Assembly (NCBI GenBank): GCA_022865725.1
Contig: JALHTP010000274.1
Span: 1-7,813, forward strand
Length of the DNA stretch: 7,813 nucleotides
Reading direction: 5' to 3'
DNA from: Methyloceanibacter sp.
Lineage (GTDB): Bacteria > Pseudomonadota > Alphaproteobacteria > Rhizobiales > Methyloligellaceae
Shown here: piece after piece, positions 1-5,192 of the stretch
Layout: the number at the start of each line of letters is the position of its first letter
How positions within the stretch are numbered: the stretch's first letter is position 1
Program-made: the position numbers and the translations under genes
The notes under the pieces: generated by a model
Database searches by the model: none
What the model was told of the DNA's origin: nothing
What the model saw: the letters and a program-made list of their open reading frames with translations, nothing else

Positions 1-8
1 AATTTCAT
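1..8 (-). CDS. Start of a minus-strand gene cut by the left edge
   Basis: On the minus strand an ATG (8-6) is followed by AAA and then the window ends, so only Met-Lys is visible and no product can be named. The call rests on the ribosome binding site: the complement of 15-19 reads AGGAG, six bases before the ATG, which is close to ideal spacing. The gene would be divergent from the metallophosphoesterase at 251. Confidence 0.5.
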
Positions 9-117
9 GCAAATCTCCTGAACTTGACGCGGCTCACCCCGCCACGTGTCGTTTGACAGAGTTGCGCCATGCGGCCAATGCCTTGCCGTCACTATGCCTG
101 GCAAAAAGGCCAAGGCC

Positions 118-143
118 GTTTTCCCGGCTGCGCCGGCTAAAAC
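118..143. other. Imperfect hairpin in the leader
   Basis: GTTTT (118-122) pairs with AAAAC (139-143), and CCGGC (124-128) pairs with GCCGG (132-136) around a TGC loop. A 1x2 internal mismatch separates the two stem halves. The T and A runs belong to the stem, so it could terminate transcription weakly on either strand, but no known gene ends into it. Function unknown. Confidence 0.3.
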
Positions 144-165
144 TTCATGGTCGTCGGGGCATCCG

Positions 166-195
166 TGAAATATGAAGCCTTGAAATATGAAGCCT
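166..195. repeat. Perfect 15-bp tandem duplication
   Basis: The unit TGAAATATGAAGCCT occurs at 166-180 and again, identically, at 181-195. The second copy ends 55 bp before the ATG of the metallophosphoesterase, so the repeat lies in its upstream or leader region. The AT-rich unit stands out from the GC-rich surroundings. ATGAAG within each copy can also pair with CTTCAT at 143-148. The perfect identity suggests a recent slippage event. Confidence 0.85.
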
Positions 196-250
196 TGCGG
201 TCCGGGCGCGCTTCACCCCCACTCCGGGCGTCCTATAGGGCGGCACAAGA

Positions 251-1195
251 ATGATGAACGATGCTGATTTGGCAGTTCTCGAGAAGCGCCTCGGACGGCG
301 CTATGCGCGCCAGCGTCTCGGCATCGAAAAAGACCACGAGGCGCAGATCTTCGGCCAGGGCATCAATTTCTTTCACATCGAGAATCTCACCCCGTCGCAT
401 GCCTTGATCCGCGCCGTGCTGATGGCCGCGGGCCTTTATTGGCGGGGCATCCGCAACGCGGGCAAGGTCGAGGTCAGGCATAACCGGATAGCCTCGCCGC
501 ATCTGCCTCAAGCCTTCGACGGTTTCACCATTCTTCAGATCAGCGATCTCCATGTCGATATGAGCGAGGCCGCGATGCAGCGCGTGATCGCGCTTGTCGG
601 GAACGTCAGTTACGACCTCTGCGTGCTGACGGGCGACTACCGCGGCAAAACCTATGGCCCCTACGAGGCCACGCTCGCCGGAATGGCGAAAATTTGCGCC
701 GCGCTCAAGGGCACGATCTACGGCGTGCTCGGCAATCACGACACGATCTGCCTCGTTCCCGGATTGGAGGACATGGGCATCAGGGTGCTGCTCAACGAGA
801 GCCAGACGATCGAGCGGGGCGGTGAACGCATCCATCTCGCCGGCATCGACGATGCGCATTTCTACCGGGTGGACAATATCGAGAAGGCGGCGGCCGACAT
901 TCCCCACGAGGCGTTCTCCGTCCTCATCTCGCACACGCCCGAGATCTATCGGCAGGCCGCCCACGCCGATTTCAATCTGCTGTTGAGCGGCCACACTCAT
1001 GGCGGCCAGATCTGCCTGCCGGGCGGCATCCCGATCACGCTCGATTCGGTCTTGCCGCGCTCCATGGGATCGGGCCCTTGGCGGCATCACGACATGATCG
1101 GCTACACCTCGGTCGGCACAGGCTCCTCGGTCGTTCCCGTGCGCTTCAATTGCCCTCCCGAGATCACCCTGCACCATCTTCACCGGCTGCGCTGA
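251..1195 (+). CDS. Calcineurin-like metallophosphoesterase (YaeI/YkuE type)
   Basis: A 314-residue protein predicted to hydrolyse phosphomonoesters or phosphodiesters with a two-metal centre. All family motifs are visible: D-L-H at 99-101, G-D at 128-129, GNHD at 161-164, His228 in SHTPE, and GHTH at 247-250 followed by GGQ and LPGG. That last block is typical of the membrane-associated YaeI/YkuE branch. About 85 residues precede the catalytic domain, with one short hydrophobic stretch near 51-64 that could touch the membrane; no cleavable signal is evident. The start is the first of two adjacent ATGs. The ribosome site is weak (TAGGG at 236-240, 10 bases upstream), and the second ATG would serve equally well. 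The gene ends 9 bp before the stop of the convergent CarS-like gene. The substrate is unknown; a lipid phosphate is possible from the family and the neighbour but is not shown. Confidence 0.92.
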   Translation: MMNDADLAVLEKRLGRRYARQRLGIEKDHEAQIFGQGINFFHIENLTPSHALIRAVLMAAGLYWRGIRNAGKVEVRHNRIASPHLPQAFDGFTILQISDLHVDMSEAAMQRVIALVGNVSYDLCVLTGDYRGKTYGPYEATLAGMAKICAALKGTIYGVLGNHDTICLVPGLEDMGIRVLLNESQTIERGGERIHLAGIDDAHFYRVDNIEKAAADIPHEAFSVLISHTPEIYRQAAHADFNLLLSGHTHGGQICLPGGIPITLDSVLPRSMGSGPWRHHDMIGYTSVGTGSSVVPVRFNCPPEITLHHLHRLR

Positions 1196-1204
1196 GGCGA
1201 ACCT

Positions 1205-1693
1205 TCAATAGGGCCGGTCGCGCAAATTGAGATGGAACAGGATGCGGGAGAGGACGATCTCGCCTGCGAAGAAGATCGCGACCCCGACGATGACGTCGAG
1301 AAAGCTCACCGGCACAAAGAGGCGCGCGGCGAGAAGCGGGAAAAGCGACTCTGGGATCTGATCGAGCCCAATCGCCATGCTGCTTGAAGGGAGCCCTAGC
1401 CTCCGCTTCACGAAGCTCGAGAACAGGTCGCCGGCGATGGCCAGGGCCGCGACCAGGGCGCCGAGTCGCCACGGAAGTCCCATAAGCGCCGCGGCCAGCG
1501 GCGTGGCAAGGAGCGCGAGCACGATCCCGCGAATGGTCTTGGCCGGCCCGAACACAGGGCGGCCGTCGACCAACACCGTGCCGCCGTCGAGCGGGCGAGC
1601 CAGACGATCGCCGAGAATCGTCTTGGCGAGGACCGGCGTTCCGTTGGCGACCGCCAAGAGGATCAGGAGTTGCAGGATCAGAAAAATCTGCAT
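1205..1693 (-). CDS. carS: CarS-like membrane protein (CDP-archaeol synthase family)
   Basis: A 162-residue integral membrane protein of the CarS/CdsA superfamily, enzymes that use CTP to activate a phospholipid as its CDP derivative. Hydrophobic segments lie near 1-22, 57-74, 77-92 and 120-148. The conserved core is present: DGRPVFGPAKTIRG (43-56), then GDLFSSFVKRRLG (88-100) and GLDQIPE (109-115). The last two resemble the metal- and nucleotide-binding signature of CDP-diglyceride synthases. The start is well supported by GGAGAGG (complement of 1698-1704) just before the ATG. Archaeal CarS makes CDP-archaeol. Bacteria such as this one do not normally make archaeal ether lipids, so the real substrate is unknown, and the symbol denotes family only. 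The gene is convergent with the metallophosphoesterase and divergent from the transporter. Confidence 0.87.
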   Translation of the reverse strand: MQIFLILQLLILLAVANGTPVLAKTILGDRLARPLDGGTVLVDGRPVFGPAKTIRGIVLALLATPLAAALMGLPWRLGALVAALAIAGDLFSSFVKRRLGLPSSSMAIGLDQIPESLFPLLAARLFVPVSFLDVIVGVAIFFAGEIVLSRILFHLNLRDRPY

Positions 1694-1803
1694 GTAACCT
1701 CTCCGGAAGCGCCGCTATCGGCCGCCCGCCAGAAATGAACCCTTGCGGTAGGGACACGGTTTAGCGCAATTCTGCTCGCCGAACGGTCAAGCAGTCCAGG
1801 CTC
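1694..1803. promoter_or_regulatory. Divergent promoter region between carS and fsr
   Basis: These 110 bp must contain the promoters of the two divergent genes. On the minus strand TTGACC (complement of 1785-1790) is a fair -35. The best -10 downstream of it is the weak CGCTAA (complement of 1761-1766) at 18 bp. On the plus strand only a weak TTGCGG (1743-1748) is seen, with CAATTC 18 bp later. The transporter has no convincing ribosome site (CCAGG only 3 bases before its ATG). Exact promoter positions are uncertain. Confidence 0.3.
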
Positions 1804-3039
1804 ATGGCGATCGAGGCAAGAAGCACGGCGCCCGCGTCGGCGGCGCAAAAGACCGTGGTTGCGGTGCTCGCCGCCATCAGCGTCAGTCACATGCTGAACG
1901 ATGTGATCCAGTCGCTGATCATGGCGATCTATCCCATGCTCAAGCAGAATCTGAGCCTCGACTTCGGCCAGATCGGGCTCATCACCTTCACCTTTCAGTT
2001 CACCGCCTCGGTGTTGCAGCCGGCCGTCGGCTATGTCACCGACCGCTACCCCACGCCCTATTCGCTCGTGCTCGGCATGGCCTCCTCGCTGGCGGGCCTG
2101 GTCCTGATCGCGTTCGCCTCGAGCTATGCCGCCGTGCTCGCGGCGGCCGCCTTGATCGGCATGGGGTCTTCGGTGTTTCACCCCGAATCCTCGCGCGTGG
2201 CGCGTCTTGCATCGGGCGGGCGGCACGGCATGGCCCAGTCGGTGTTCCAGGTCGGCGGCAATTTCGGCACCGCGCTCGGGCCGCTGCTGGCGGCCTTCAT
2301 CGTGCTCCCTTACGGGCAGCACACCATCGCCTGGTTCTCCGTCGTGGCGCTCGTCGCCATGATCCTGCTTGCCGCCATCGGCGCCTGGTACGGCAAGACG
2401 CTGAAGCTGAATGGCGAGGCGTCGGGCCACGAGCGCGAGGCGATCGCCGATCTGTCGAAGTCCAAGGTGCGGCGCTCGATCGCCATCCTGATGGTGCTCA
2501 CCTTCTCCAAGCACTTCTATCTCGTCAGCCTCACCAGCTTCTACATCTTCTACCTGATCCACACTTTCGGGTTGTCGGTGCAATCCGCGCAGCTTTATCT
2601 GTTCCTGTTCCTTGGCGCGGTGGCGGCCGGAACGGTGATCGGCGGCCCGATCGGCGACCGCATCGGGGCCCGCCGCGTGATCTGGTGGTCGATCCTGGGC
2701 GTGCTGCCCTTCACGCTGCTCCTGCCTTATGTCGATCTGTTCTGGACCGCGATCCTGAGCGTCATCATCGGGCTCATCCTCGCCTCGGCCTTTCCGGCGA
2801 TCCTGGTCTATGCGCAAGGGCTGATCCCGGGCCGGGTCGGCATGGTGGCAGGCCTCTTTTTCGGGCTTGCCTTCGGCATCGCCGGCATCGGCGCAGCCTT
2901 TCTCGGCTGGCTCGCCGATGTCACCAGCATCGACTTCGTCTACCATATCTGCGCCTTCCTGCCGGCGTTCGGGCTGCTCGCGGCGTTCCTGCCGGAGACG
3001 GCGAAGCCAAAAATTCCCGCCAGGCGAGGAAAGCGGTGA
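1804..3039 (+). CDS. fsr: MFS transporter, fosmidomycin-resistance (Fsr) family
   Basis: A 411-residue inner-membrane protein of the major facilitator superfamily, with about 12 hydrophobic segments and a charged central loop near 197-224. Fsr-family hallmarks are visible: SHMLNDVIQSL in the first helix (28-38), a D-R-Y loop near 80-82, FHPESSR (125-131), QSVFQVGGN (145-153), and a classical MFS loop motif GDRIGARR (284-291) between helices 8 and 9. E. coli Fsr exports fosmidomycin by proton antiport. In environmental bacteria the natural substrate of this family is mostly unknown, so resistance should not be assumed. Length is normal for the family and no frame damage is seen. The ATG is chosen because it gives a complete N-terminus before the first helix. 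The gene stands alone on the plus strand, divergent from carS and followed by a long gene-free stretch. Confidence 0.9.
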   Translation: MAIEARSTAPASAAQKTVVAVLAAISVSHMLNDVIQSLIMAIYPMLKQNLSLDFGQIGLITFTFQFTASVLQPAVGYVTDRYPTPYSLVLGMASSLAGLVLIAFASSYAAVLAAAALIGMGSSVFHPESSRVARLASGGRHGMAQSVFQVGGNFGTALGPLLAAFIVLPYGQHTIAWFSVVALVAMILLAAIGAWYGKTLKLNGEASGHEREAIADLSKSKVRRSIAILMVLTFSKHFYLVSLTSFYIFYLIHTFGLSVQSAQLYLFLFLGAVAAGTVIGGPIGDRIGARRVIWWSILGVLPFTLLLPYVDLFWTAILSVIIGLILASAFPAILVYAQGLIPGRVGMVAGLFFGLAFGIAGIGAAFLGWLADVTSIDFVYHICAFLPAFGLLAAFLPETAKPKIPARRGKR

Positions 3040-3074
3040 GGGGGGCCTAAGGCGCCCGATCATTTCGCCAAGAT

Positions 3075-3108
3075 GACGGCGTCCCCGTCTCCCGATTTCG
3101 ATTTTTTT
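3075..3108 (+). terminator. Weak terminator candidate after fsr
   Basis: GACGG (3075-3079) pairs with CCGTC (3085-3089) around a five-base loop, and a run of seven T lies at 3102-3108. The stem is short and the T-run begins 12 bases after it, so this is a poor match to an intrinsic terminator. It is listed because it is the only T-run downstream of the transporter. Confidence 0.22.
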
Positions 3109-3117
3109 GTTCAGAAC

Positions 3118-3169
3118 GGGTCTTGGCCTCGTCTTGGGGGAATGCCTGCGCGGGCCAAGACGAAGACCC
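3118..3169. repeat. Long imperfect inverted repeat with two alternative foldings
   Basis: GGGTCTT (3118-3124) pairs with AAGACCC (3163-3169), and CGTCTTGG (3130-3137) pairs with CCAAGACG (3155-3162). This gives 15 base pairs with one five-base bulge (3125-3129) and a 17-base loop. A competing perfect 9-bp stem is GTCTTGGCC (3120-3128) with GGCCAAGAC (3153-3161). No T-run follows on either strand, so a simple terminator role is unlikely. It may be a member of an intergenic palindromic repeat family, which cannot be tested from one copy. Confidence 0.6.
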
Positions 3170-3198
3170 CGGACATCGGGTAGCCGGGCCCATATATG
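3170..3198 (+). promoter_or_regulatory. Promoter candidate for the gene at 3402
   Basis: CGGACA (3170-3175, sharing GACA with the TTGACA consensus) and TATATG (3193-3198) are separated by 17 bp. The -10 region with its following GC-rich bases resembles strong housekeeping promoters of alphaproteobacteria. Transcription would start near 3205 and give a leader of almost 200 bases before the gene at 3402. The -35 directly abuts the inverted repeat ending at 3169. Confidence 0.4.
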
Positions 3199-3264
3199 CT
3201 CCGCGTTTCTGGCCCAAAATGCAAAGCCGAGACAGGGGCTGGCGCTTATGGTTAAGTTGCGTTT

Positions 3265-3299
3265 CGAGGTGCCCGGCCGAGGCATTTGCCGGGCCCTCG
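3265..3299 (+). other. Strong GC-rich hairpin in the leader of the 3402 gene
   Basis: CGAGG (3265-3269) pairs with CCTCG (3295-3299), and GCCCGGC (3271-3277) pairs with GCCGGGC (3288-3294). This gives a 12-bp stem with one bulged T (3270) and a ten-base loop. The loop itself contains a second CGAGG (3278-3282) that could compete for CCTCG. There is no T-run after it. It may be a leader regulatory structure or part of a small RNA; no known family was recognised. Confidence 0.5.
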
Positions 3300-3401
3300 C
3301 GTCACTTGCCGAGCGGCGGCCGGCCGGCTTCATCTGGTCTTGCGTGAACCTGTCAGCCAGCTCGGTCGTTGGGATGTCTTCCACACAACGAGGGGCAAGC
3401 A

Positions 3402-3953
3402 ATGCGTGATATCCGCGGGGATTTGCAAGACCGGGCCGGTTTGCTTGAAGAGCAGATCAATGCCCACGAAGCTCAATTCGACAAACTCATCGAGCAGCTC
3501 AAACGCGAGCATGACACCAGGCTCGAGGACCTTAAGGCCGAGTTTGAGGCGGTGAACCGGCTGCTGGAGGTCGAGCTCCGCCGGATCGCGACCGCGCCCG
3601 CCGCGCCTAAGATGCAGGTCCGCGAGCCCGTGCATCATGCCTCCCATCAGCCGGCGCAACATTCTTCGCATCAGCCGGCGCAGCATGCCGCGCACCAGCC
3701 GCAATCTCAGCCGCAACAGCCGCTGGCCGACTTTTTGGTTCGCAAGCTGAACGAGGTCGGCGCCATGGCGCGGGACGACCTCCGGCGTCTGGCCTTGCAG
3801 GAAGGCTATTTCGTCGACGCCGACAGCGCCGACCGGGGCGTGCATACGACGCTTCTCAATGTGGTGAAGGCGGGCCTGATCCGGCAGCTGCCGAACGGCA
3901 ATTTCGCGCCCGCCACCGTGCTCGACACCATCAGGCTCCGACGGGCGATGTAG
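3402..3953 (+). CDS. Hypothetical protein: coiled coil, His/Gln/Pro linker, C-terminal wHTH-like domain
   Basis: A 183-residue protein that I do not recognise. Residues about 5-62 are charged and heptad-like, rich in Glu, Leu, Lys and Arg, and probably form a coiled coil. Residues 78-107 are a low-complexity linker with seven His between 78 and 98, built from three octads of the form H-x-x-H-Q-P-x-x (79-102). Residues about 108-172 form a compact predicted domain with the pattern of a small winged helix: a helix with RKLNEVG, a second with MARDDLRRLALQEGYF, a third with RGVHTTLLNVVKAGLI, then a short wing LPNGNF. The start is set by GAGGGG (3390-3395), six bases before ATG. An upstream in-frame TTG at 3369 would add 11 residues but has no such site. 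No signal peptide or membrane segment is seen. It could be a DNA- or nucleoid-associated protein or regulator, and the His linker might bind metal. Both are inferences. Confidence 0.8.
   Translation: MRDIRGDLQDRAGLLEEQINAHEAQFDKLIEQLKREHDTRLEDLKAEFEAVNRLLEVELRRIATAPAAPKMQVREPVHHASHQPAQHSSHQPAQHAAHQPQSQPQQPLADFLVRKLNEVGAMARDDLRRLALQEGYFVDADSADRGVHTTLLNVVKAGLIRQLPNGNFAPATVLDTIRLRRAM
3636..3707 (+). repeat. Three 24-bp coding repeats (His-rich octads)
   Basis: Units at 3636-3659, 3660-3683 and 3684-3707 encode HASHQPAQ, HSSHQPAQ and HAAHQPQS. Units 1 and 2 share the 13-base core CATCAGCCGGCGC; unit 3 has diverged. It is an in-frame minisatellite inside the 3402 gene, so copy number could vary between strains without breaking the frame. 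Confidence 0.8.
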
Positions 3954-3971
3954 TCGCGCGGCGTTGGTTAC

Positions 3972-3998
3972 GTGGGCAACGGCGACCCCGTTGCCCAC
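3972..3998. terminator. Perfect hairpin between two convergent genes
   Basis: GTGGGCAACGG (3972-3982) and CCGTTGCCCAC (3988-3998) form a perfect 11-bp stem with a five-base loop. It lies between the stop of the 3402 gene (3951-3953) and the stop of plsC (4002-4000). The position fits a bidirectional terminator or a 3'-end-protecting structure. A T-run is missing on both sides, so canonical intrinsic termination is not certain. Confidence 0.6.
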
Positions 3999-3999
3999 T

Positions 4000-4794
4000 C
4001 TACGCCACAGGCGGCCCGCGCAGCAGCTCGACCACGTCCTTGCGGACCCTGTCCTCGGCATAGCGGGCGATCGCCTTGCGGTCGGGGAACTCATCGAGCG
4101 GAACCGGCGGTCCGATGCGGATATTGGCGTCGATGGGGCCGAGGCCGAGCAGCCTCCAGGCGTGGCTTGCCATGTCCATGTCGCCATACCAGGCGATCAC
4201 GTGGCGCCGCCGGCGGCAAAGCGGAAGCCCGTAGATCTTGGTGTAGGTGAGCGCCAGAGTCTGGACCGAGACCTTGGTCCCCATGGGGGCGCTCCCTGCC
4301 GGTTTCGCCGCGGCGAACAAGGCGGTCTTGAACGGCACCACGCTGTTGCCGTCGCTCGAGGTTCCTTCGGCGAACAGCACGATATGGTCGCCGCCGGCGA
4401 GCCGCTCCAGGATCTCGTTGGCCTTGTCGCCGACCTCGTTCCGCCGGTTGCGGTCCACGAATACCGAGCGCTGCAGCTTGGCGAGCCAGCTCACGAAGGG
4501 CCATGACGCGACCTCCTGCTTGGCCACGAACGACACCGGCGCCACGGCCGAGAGCACGGCGATGTCGAGCCACGAGACGTGGTTCGAGATCAGCAGCACT
4601 CCCTGCTCCTCGGCAACCTCGCCTTCGATCGTGAGGCGGATGCCGATGAGCCTGCACACTTGCCGATGATACCAATGAGGAAAAATGCGGGCATAACGCG
4701 AGCCCGTCTTCAGGAACAGGAGCTGGAGCGGCATCAGGGGAAAGGTGAAGGCGAAGAAGGCGCAGAGCACCAGGAACGCGCGCAAGCGTCTCAT
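4000..4794 (-). CDS. plsC: 1-acyl-sn-glycerol-3-phosphate acyltransferase (PlsC family)
   Basis: A 264-residue membrane-associated acyltransferase that would transfer a fatty acyl group to position 2 of lysophosphatidic acid, giving phosphatidic acid. The acyltransferase blocks are clear: NHVSWLD (71-77, with catalytic His72 and Asp77), FVDRNRR (112-118), FAEGTSSDG (141-149) and VPFK (153-156). A hydrophobic N-terminal anchor spans about 6-28. Length is normal. The start ATG gives the full anchor, although its ribosome site is weak. It is the last gene of the minus-strand run, 48 bp after the small exported protein. Rhizobia carry several PlsC paralogues, including OlsA, which acylates lyso-ornithine lipid, so the acceptor is not certain from sequence alone. 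The position after fur, which I recall as that of a PlsC homologue in rhizobia, favours the PlsC role. Confidence 0.9.
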   Translation of the reverse strand: MRRLRAFLVLCAFFAFTFPLMPLQLLFLKTGSRYARIFPHWYHRQVCRLIGIRLTIEGEVAEEQGVLLISNHVSWLDIAVLSAVAPVSFVAKQEVASWPFVSWLAKLQRSVFVDRNRRNEVGDKANEILERLAGGDHIVLFAEGTSSDGNSVVPFKTALFAAAKPAGSAPMGTKVSVQTLALTYTKIYGLPLCRRRRHVIAWYGDMDMASHAWRLLGLGPIDANIRIGPPVPLDEFPDRKAIARYAEDRVRKDVVELLRGPPVA

Positions 4795-4827
4795 ATCCGC
4801 GTCACGAAATGGAAATCCGGATTGCCG

Positions 4828-4863
4828 CTAGCAGGTCCGCCGTCAATGGCAGGTCCGGCGTCC
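4828..4863 (-). repeat. Imperfect 18-bp tandem duplication across a stop codon
   Basis: Read on the minus strand, GGACGCCGGACCTGCCAT (4863-4846) is followed directly by TGACGGCGGACCTGCTAG (4845-4828), 14 of 18 positions identical and in frame. The first unit encodes the last six residues of the small exported protein. The first codon of the second unit is its TGA stop, where the first unit has GGA, and the second unit ends in TAG. Confidence 0.8.
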
Positions 4864-5094
4864 ATAATAGATGGTGCAGATGCCCTTGAGCGCCGGGTTG
4901 TCCTTTGGCGCGGCGCGCGTCTCGGTCCGGCAATCGCTCCGGATTTCGTCGGAGCCCCAAAGCATCGTCGTGCAGATTTCGCGGGTAACGACCGGAAGCA
5001 CCGCACCCTCCGGTGCGATTGCGTGCTCGGGCTCGGCTTGTGCCGTGCCACAGAGCATCGCGATACAGCCGGCAAAAATAACGCGCTTCAACAT
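4843..5094 (-). CDS. Small exported protein with four cysteines
   Basis: An 83-residue protein of unknown function. Residues 1-20 look like a Sec signal peptide: Lys3-Arg4, a hydrophobic core, and a TAQA site with cleavage predicted before Glu21. The mature part of about 63 residues has four Cys (41, 55, 73, 82) and can form two disulfides, which fits a periplasmic or secreted location. The start is supported by AGGGG (complement of 5102-5106), seven bases before ATG. A possible -35 TTGACT (complement of 5153-5158) lies in the 98-bp gap after fur, but the matching -10 is poor, so read-through from fur is also possible. The TGA stop sits inside a tandem duplication. No known domain was recognised. 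Its place between fur and plsC may suggest metal-related control, which is only a guess. Confidence 0.72.
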   Translation of the reverse strand: MLKRVIFAGCIAMLCGTAQAEPEHAIAPEGAVLPVVTREICTTMLWGSDEIRSDCRTETRAAPKDNPALKGICTIYYGRRTCH

Positions 5095-5192
5095 CAGCCA
5101 TCCCCTTTGGCTTGGTGAACAACTCCTTAACGTTGGCTCTGCCGGGGGGAAGAGTCAAATTCAGCAGGTTTCGGCCCCCAAACAGGCCTCCG

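Larger units (their letters stand above)
9..250. other. Intergenic region between divergent genes
   Basis: This stretch of about 240 bp separates the leftmost minus-strand start from the metallophosphoesterase. It should carry promoters in both directions. A perfect TTGACA lies at 53-58 on the plus strand, but no acceptable -10 hexamer follows at 16-18 bp, so I do not call a promoter. It also holds an imperfect hairpin (118-143) and a 15-bp tandem duplication (166-195), annotated separately. No RNA gene was recognised. Confidence 0.5.
3040..3401. other. 362-bp gene-free region with structured elements
   Basis: No convincing coding region lies between the transporter and the next gene. What can be seen, in order, is a small stem with a T-run (3075-3108), a long imperfect inverted repeat (3118-3169), a promoter-like pair of hexamers (3170-3198), a strong GC-rich hairpin (3265-3299), a palindromic GGCCGGCC tract (about 3318-3325), and a good ribosome site (3390-3395). 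The layout suggests the end of the fsr transcript followed by a roughly 200-base structured 5' leader, or a small RNA, upstream of the gene at 3402. No known riboswitch or RNA family was recognised. Confidence 0.55.

Noticed and set aside
53..58. Perfect TTGACA as a promoter -35
   Set aside because: No -10 hexamer with more than two matches is found at 16-18 bp downstream.
69..140. A 23-residue frame upstream of the metallophosphoesterase
   Set aside because: There is no ribosome site, no recognisable sequence, and it ends inside a hairpin.
233..1183. A 316-codon minus-strand frame opposite the metallophosphoesterase
   Set aside because: It is antisense to a gene with all catalytic motifs intact, and its composition is that of a shadow frame.
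3205..3300. A tRNA or known riboswitch in the gene-free region
   Set aside because: No cloverleaf, no T-loop consensus and no known aptamer core could be recognised.
1678..3402. A 574-codon open frame on the minus strand opposite the transporter
   Set aside because: It is very rich in Arg, Asp, His, Gln and Gly with no domain. It is the mirror of the fsr codon pattern in high-GC DNA, and it runs through the gene-free hairpin region. The plus-strand Fsr is unmistakable.
3248..3409. A 53-residue upstream frame ending in the 3402 gene start, with AGGGG nine bases before its ATG
   Set aside because: The codon content is not convincing, it runs through a strong hairpin, and no protein features are visible. 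It could be a leader peptide, but evidence is insufficient.
4802..5158. A longer minus-strand frame over the small exported gene
   Set aside because: It lacks a signal peptide and a ribosome site. The 83-residue frame has a clear signal peptide, four Cys and a good Shine-Dalgarno sequence.
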